Source: Labrenzia sp. OB1 (GTDB lineage: Bacteria; Pseudomonadota; Alphaproteobacteria; Rhizobiales; Stappiaceae). From it: a DNA stretch of 64,000 bases. The position numbers were made by a program, and so were the translations under genes. The notes beneath the pieces are model-generated. The model did no database searches, was not told the DNA's origin, and saw only the letters and a list, made by a program, of their open reading frames with translations. Location: NCBI RefSeq assembly GCF_001624695.1, contig NZ_JSEP01000004.1, positions 1 through 64,000 of the forward strand. Direction: 5' to 3'. The number at the start of each line of letters is the position of its first letter. Within the stretch, counting starts at the first letter, position 1. Below are positions 62,114-64,000 of this stretch, in pieces.

Positions 62114-63208
62114 ATGGCGAACACACGGGGCGCTGCTGTTAAGTATGACGGCGTTCAAAAGAGCTATGACGGGGAAACCCTTGTCGTAAAGAACCTCAAT
62201 CTCGACATCCCACCTGGCGAATTCCTGACAATGCTCGGGCCGTCGGGATCCGGAAAAACCACCTGCCTGATGATGCTGGCGGGTTTTGAACCGGCGACCC
62301 ATGGAGAGATTTTTCTCAATGATCGACCGATCAACAACGTGCCGCCGCACAAGCGCGGCATCGGCATGGTGTTTCAGAACTACGCCCTTTTTCCGCATAT
62401 GACGGTGGCCGAAAATCTGGCGTTTCCGCTTCAGGTTCGCGGCGTCGGCAAGGCCGAGCAGAGCGAGAAGGTGCAGCGGGCGCTGGAAATGGTCGAACTC
62501 GGCGCATTCGGCAACCGCCGTCCGGCGCAATTGTCCGGCGGACAGCAGCAGCGCGTCGCCGTGGCCCGCGCTTTGGTTTTCGATCCGGAACTCGTACTGA
62601 TGGACGAGCCGCTGGGAGCGCTCGACAAGCAGCTGCGCGAGCAGATGCAGTATGAAATCAAGCACATTCACGAGAATCTCGGCGTTACGGTGGTCTATGT
62701 CACCCATGACCAAACCGAGGCTCTGACCATGTCCGACCGGGTGGCCGTATTCAATGACGGCATCATCCAGCAGCTGTCGACGCCGGACGACCTTTACGAA
62801 GACCCCCAGAACTCGTTCGTCGCCCAGTTCATCGGCGAGAACAACAAGCTGAGCGGCAAAGTGATCGGCGTTCAGGGGGAGGAGTGCCTCGTTGAACTCG
62901 ACGACGGCACCCAGCTCAAGGCGGACAGGGTCAACGTGTCGGATGTCGGCGACAAGACGACCGTGTCGCTGCGGCCGGAACGAGTCGAATTCGACACCAA
63001 TACTTCGATGGACAATCTGGTGAACGGCCAGATTGAGGAACTCATTTATCTCGGCGACCATATTCGCGTTCGTATGAATGTGGCCGGCAATAGTGAGTTC
63101 ATCGTCAAGGTTCGCAACCGCGGAGAGAAGCGCAAGCTGAATGTCGGCGAGACAGTCCAGGTGGGCTGGGCGCTGAACGACTGCAAGGCACTCGACGCTG
63201 TTGTCTGA
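62114..63208 (+). CDS. Polyamine-type ABC importer ATP-binding protein (PotA family)
   Basis: 364 residues from the ATG at 62114 (GGGGA 4-5 bases upstream). ATPase domain: Walker A GPSGSGKTT (42-50), Q-loop VFQNYALFPHMT, signature LSGGQQQR, Walker B LVLMDEPLGALD, H-loop VTHDQ. A C-terminal TOBE domain (~285-360) is typical of the PotA/FbpC/MalK class. With the binding protein downstream it forms a spermidine/putrescine-type or related importer; the permease genes must lie beyond the right edge. A GC-rich hairpin separates it from the next gene. Confidence 0.9.
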   Translation: MANTRGAAVKYDGVQKSYDGETLVVKNLNLDIPPGEFLTMLGPSGSGKTTCLMMLAGFEPATHGEIFLNDRPINNVPPHKRGIGMVFQNYALFPHMTVAENLAFPLQVRGVGKAEQSEKVQRALEMVELGAFGNRRPAQLSGGQQQRVAVARALVFDPELVLMDEPLGALDKQLREQMQYEIKHIHENLGVTVVYVTHDQTEALTMSDRVAVFNDGIIQQLSTPDDLYEDPQNSFVAQFIGENNKLSGKVIGVQGEECLVELDDGTQLKADRVNVSDVGDKTTVSLRPERVEFDTNTSMDNLVNGQIEELIYLGDHIRVRMNVAGNSEFIVKVRNRGEKRKLNVGETVQVGWALNDCKALDAVV

Positions 63209-63218
63209 AATCGCCCGG

Positions 63219-63235
63219 CGGCCGGGGTCCGGCCG
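63219..63235 (+). other. Hairpin between the ATPase and binding-protein genes
   Basis: CGGCCGG-GGT-CCGGCCG is a perfect 7-bp stem with a 3-base loop, 10 bases after the ATPase stop, without a T-run. Probable mRNA processing or stability element ahead of the highly needed binding protein. Confidence 0.45.
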
Positions 63236-63292
63236 TCAGCGACCAAAACGGAAGAGCATCCGTTAAAATCCTAAAAGAGGGAGCTAGAATCC

Positions 63293-64000
63293 ATGAAGCT
63301 CAAAACCGTAGTTCTTGCAGGCACCGCACTGGCATTTGCCGGTAGCGCCGCCGTTGCTGAAGATATGACCCTGGTCTCCTGGGGTGGCGCTTATCAGGCG
63401 TCCCAGAAGGCCGCCTACGCGGATCCTTATGTCGCGGACCATCCGGACGTGACCATTATCTGGGACGAGTCCTCCGCTGAAGCCGTTGCGAAACTGCGCG
63501 CAATGAACGAAGCCGGTAACGTCACCTGGGACCTGGTTGACGTTGTTGCCTCCGACGCCATTCGTCTGTGCGACGAAGGCCTGGCCATGGAAATCGATCC
63601 GGACGTCGACCTTGCTGCCGCTCCGGACGGCACTTCCGCGGCTGACGATTTCGGCGACCTGCTGGTCTCCGAGTGCTTCATCCCGCAGATCGTCTACTCC
63701 ACCACCTTCGGCTACCGCTCCGACGTTGCGGACTGGGGTGGCAAGGAGCCGGACGACATTTGTGACGTGTTCGATCTGGAAGCATTCCCGGGCAAGCGCG
63801 CTCTGGAAAAGCGTCCGATCAACAACATGGAATGGGCGCTGCTGTGTGACGGCGTTGCGAAGGAAGACGTCTACGACGTTCTGGAGACCGAAGAAGGTCT
63901 TGACCGTGCCTTTGCCAAGCTCGACACCATCAAGGACAGCGTAGTCTGGTGGTCTGCGGGTGCGGAAACGCCGCAGCTTCTGGCTGACAGTGAAGTCGTC
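63293..64000 (+). CDS. Polyamine-type ABC substrate-binding protein, N-terminal part (partial)
   Basis: 236 codons are in the window and the frame is open at the right edge. ATG at 63293 after a GAGGGAG ribosome site. Signal peptide ~1-22 (ending AVA), then MTLVSWGGAYQASQKAAY, the start of PotD/family-1 extracellular solute-binding proteins. WDLVDVVASDAIRLCDEG and FGYRSDV follow, as in putrescine/spermidine-binding proteins. It captures the substrate for the importer whose ATPase precedes it. Polyamine specificity is the default reading; opines or other amines are possible. Confidence 0.88.
   Translation, partial: MKLKTVVLAGTALAFAGSAAVAEDMTLVSWGGAYQASQKAAYADPYVADHPDVTIIWDESSAEAVAKLRAMNEAGNVTWDLVDVVASDAIRLCDEGLAMEIDPDVDLAAAPDGTSAADDFGDLLVSECFIPQIVYSTTFGYRSDVADWGGKEPDDICDVFDLEAFPGKRALEKRPINNMEWALLCDGVAKEDVYDVLETEEGLDRAFAKLDTIKDSVVWWSAGAETPQLLADSEVV

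Overview
The window reads as a chromosomal segment of a free-living, probably marine alphaproteobacterium. Coding DNA is GC-rich and tightly packed, with many 4-base ATGA stop/start overlaps and several TTG or GTG starts. It carries an alphaproteobacterial-type LexA box, a RutR-like box, a BigR/SqrR-like sulfide operator, a ROK-controlled xylose operon and a glycine-betaine-type transporter. A member of the Stappiaceae (Roseibium/Labrenzia group) would fit, but that is inference from gene content; no rRNA or other marker gene is present. I see no tRNA, rRNA, CRISPR array, intact insertion sequence or prophage.

Layout. 1-5 kb: the start of a large VCBS-repeat surface protein (runs off the left edge); an orphan toxin-like membrane metallopeptidase gene followed at once by a small PepSY-like gene (possible toxin/immunity pair); a BCCT osmolyte transporter whose 3' end overlaps a 35-residue membrane microprotein. 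5-10.1 kb: a CHASE4-GGDEF-EAL protein, then preT-preA (reductive pyrimidine catabolism) behind a RutR-like box. 10.5-21.8 kb: a lipoprotein, then a divergent sugar locus. xylF-xylH-xylG-xylB-xylA reads right, while the ROK regulator reads left and is translationally coupled to a di-haem DUF1111 cytochrome and a CRTAC1/ASPIC-UnbV protein.

22-29.1 kb: mmcB with an SOS box, an exported protein of unknown function, and a sulfide-detoxification operon (two YeeE/YedE halves, persulfide dioxygenase, DUF442-SQR fusion, SulP transporter) whose promoter overlaps an ATTC-N8-GAAT operator. 29.2-34.7 kb: three phosphate-related genes (DedA-PAP2-LssY fusion, polyphosphate:AMP phosphotransferase, Na/Pi cotransporter with PhoU domain). 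34.7-41.9 kb: metabolic genes, including a serine-glyoxylate-type aminotransferase, an N-formylglutamate amidohydrolase-like protein, a DAO-family oxidoreductase, gcdH with a divergent LysR regulator, and a YegS-like lipid kinase.

41.9-53.8 kb: a surface-polysaccharide locus. Eight minus-strand genes appear to make and modify a CDP-linked, probably C-methyl-branched 6-deoxyhexose. A sulfotransferase, a FkbM methyltransferase and three further glycosyltransferases follow. 53.9-61 kb: an acyl-CoA synthetase, SDR, ACAD10/11-like dehydrogenase and APH-like kinase operon with the composition of the levulinate/4-hydroxyacid (lva) pathway, convergent with a FadJ/FadB-like bifunctional beta-oxidation enzyme. 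61-64 kb: trmO, then the ATPase and the truncated binding protein of a polyamine-type ABC importer running off the right edge.

The best leads for something undescribed are the metallopeptidase/PepSY pair, the lva-like 4-hydroxyacyl-CoA operon, the redox pair hard-wired to the xylose regulator, and the CDP-sugar cluster.
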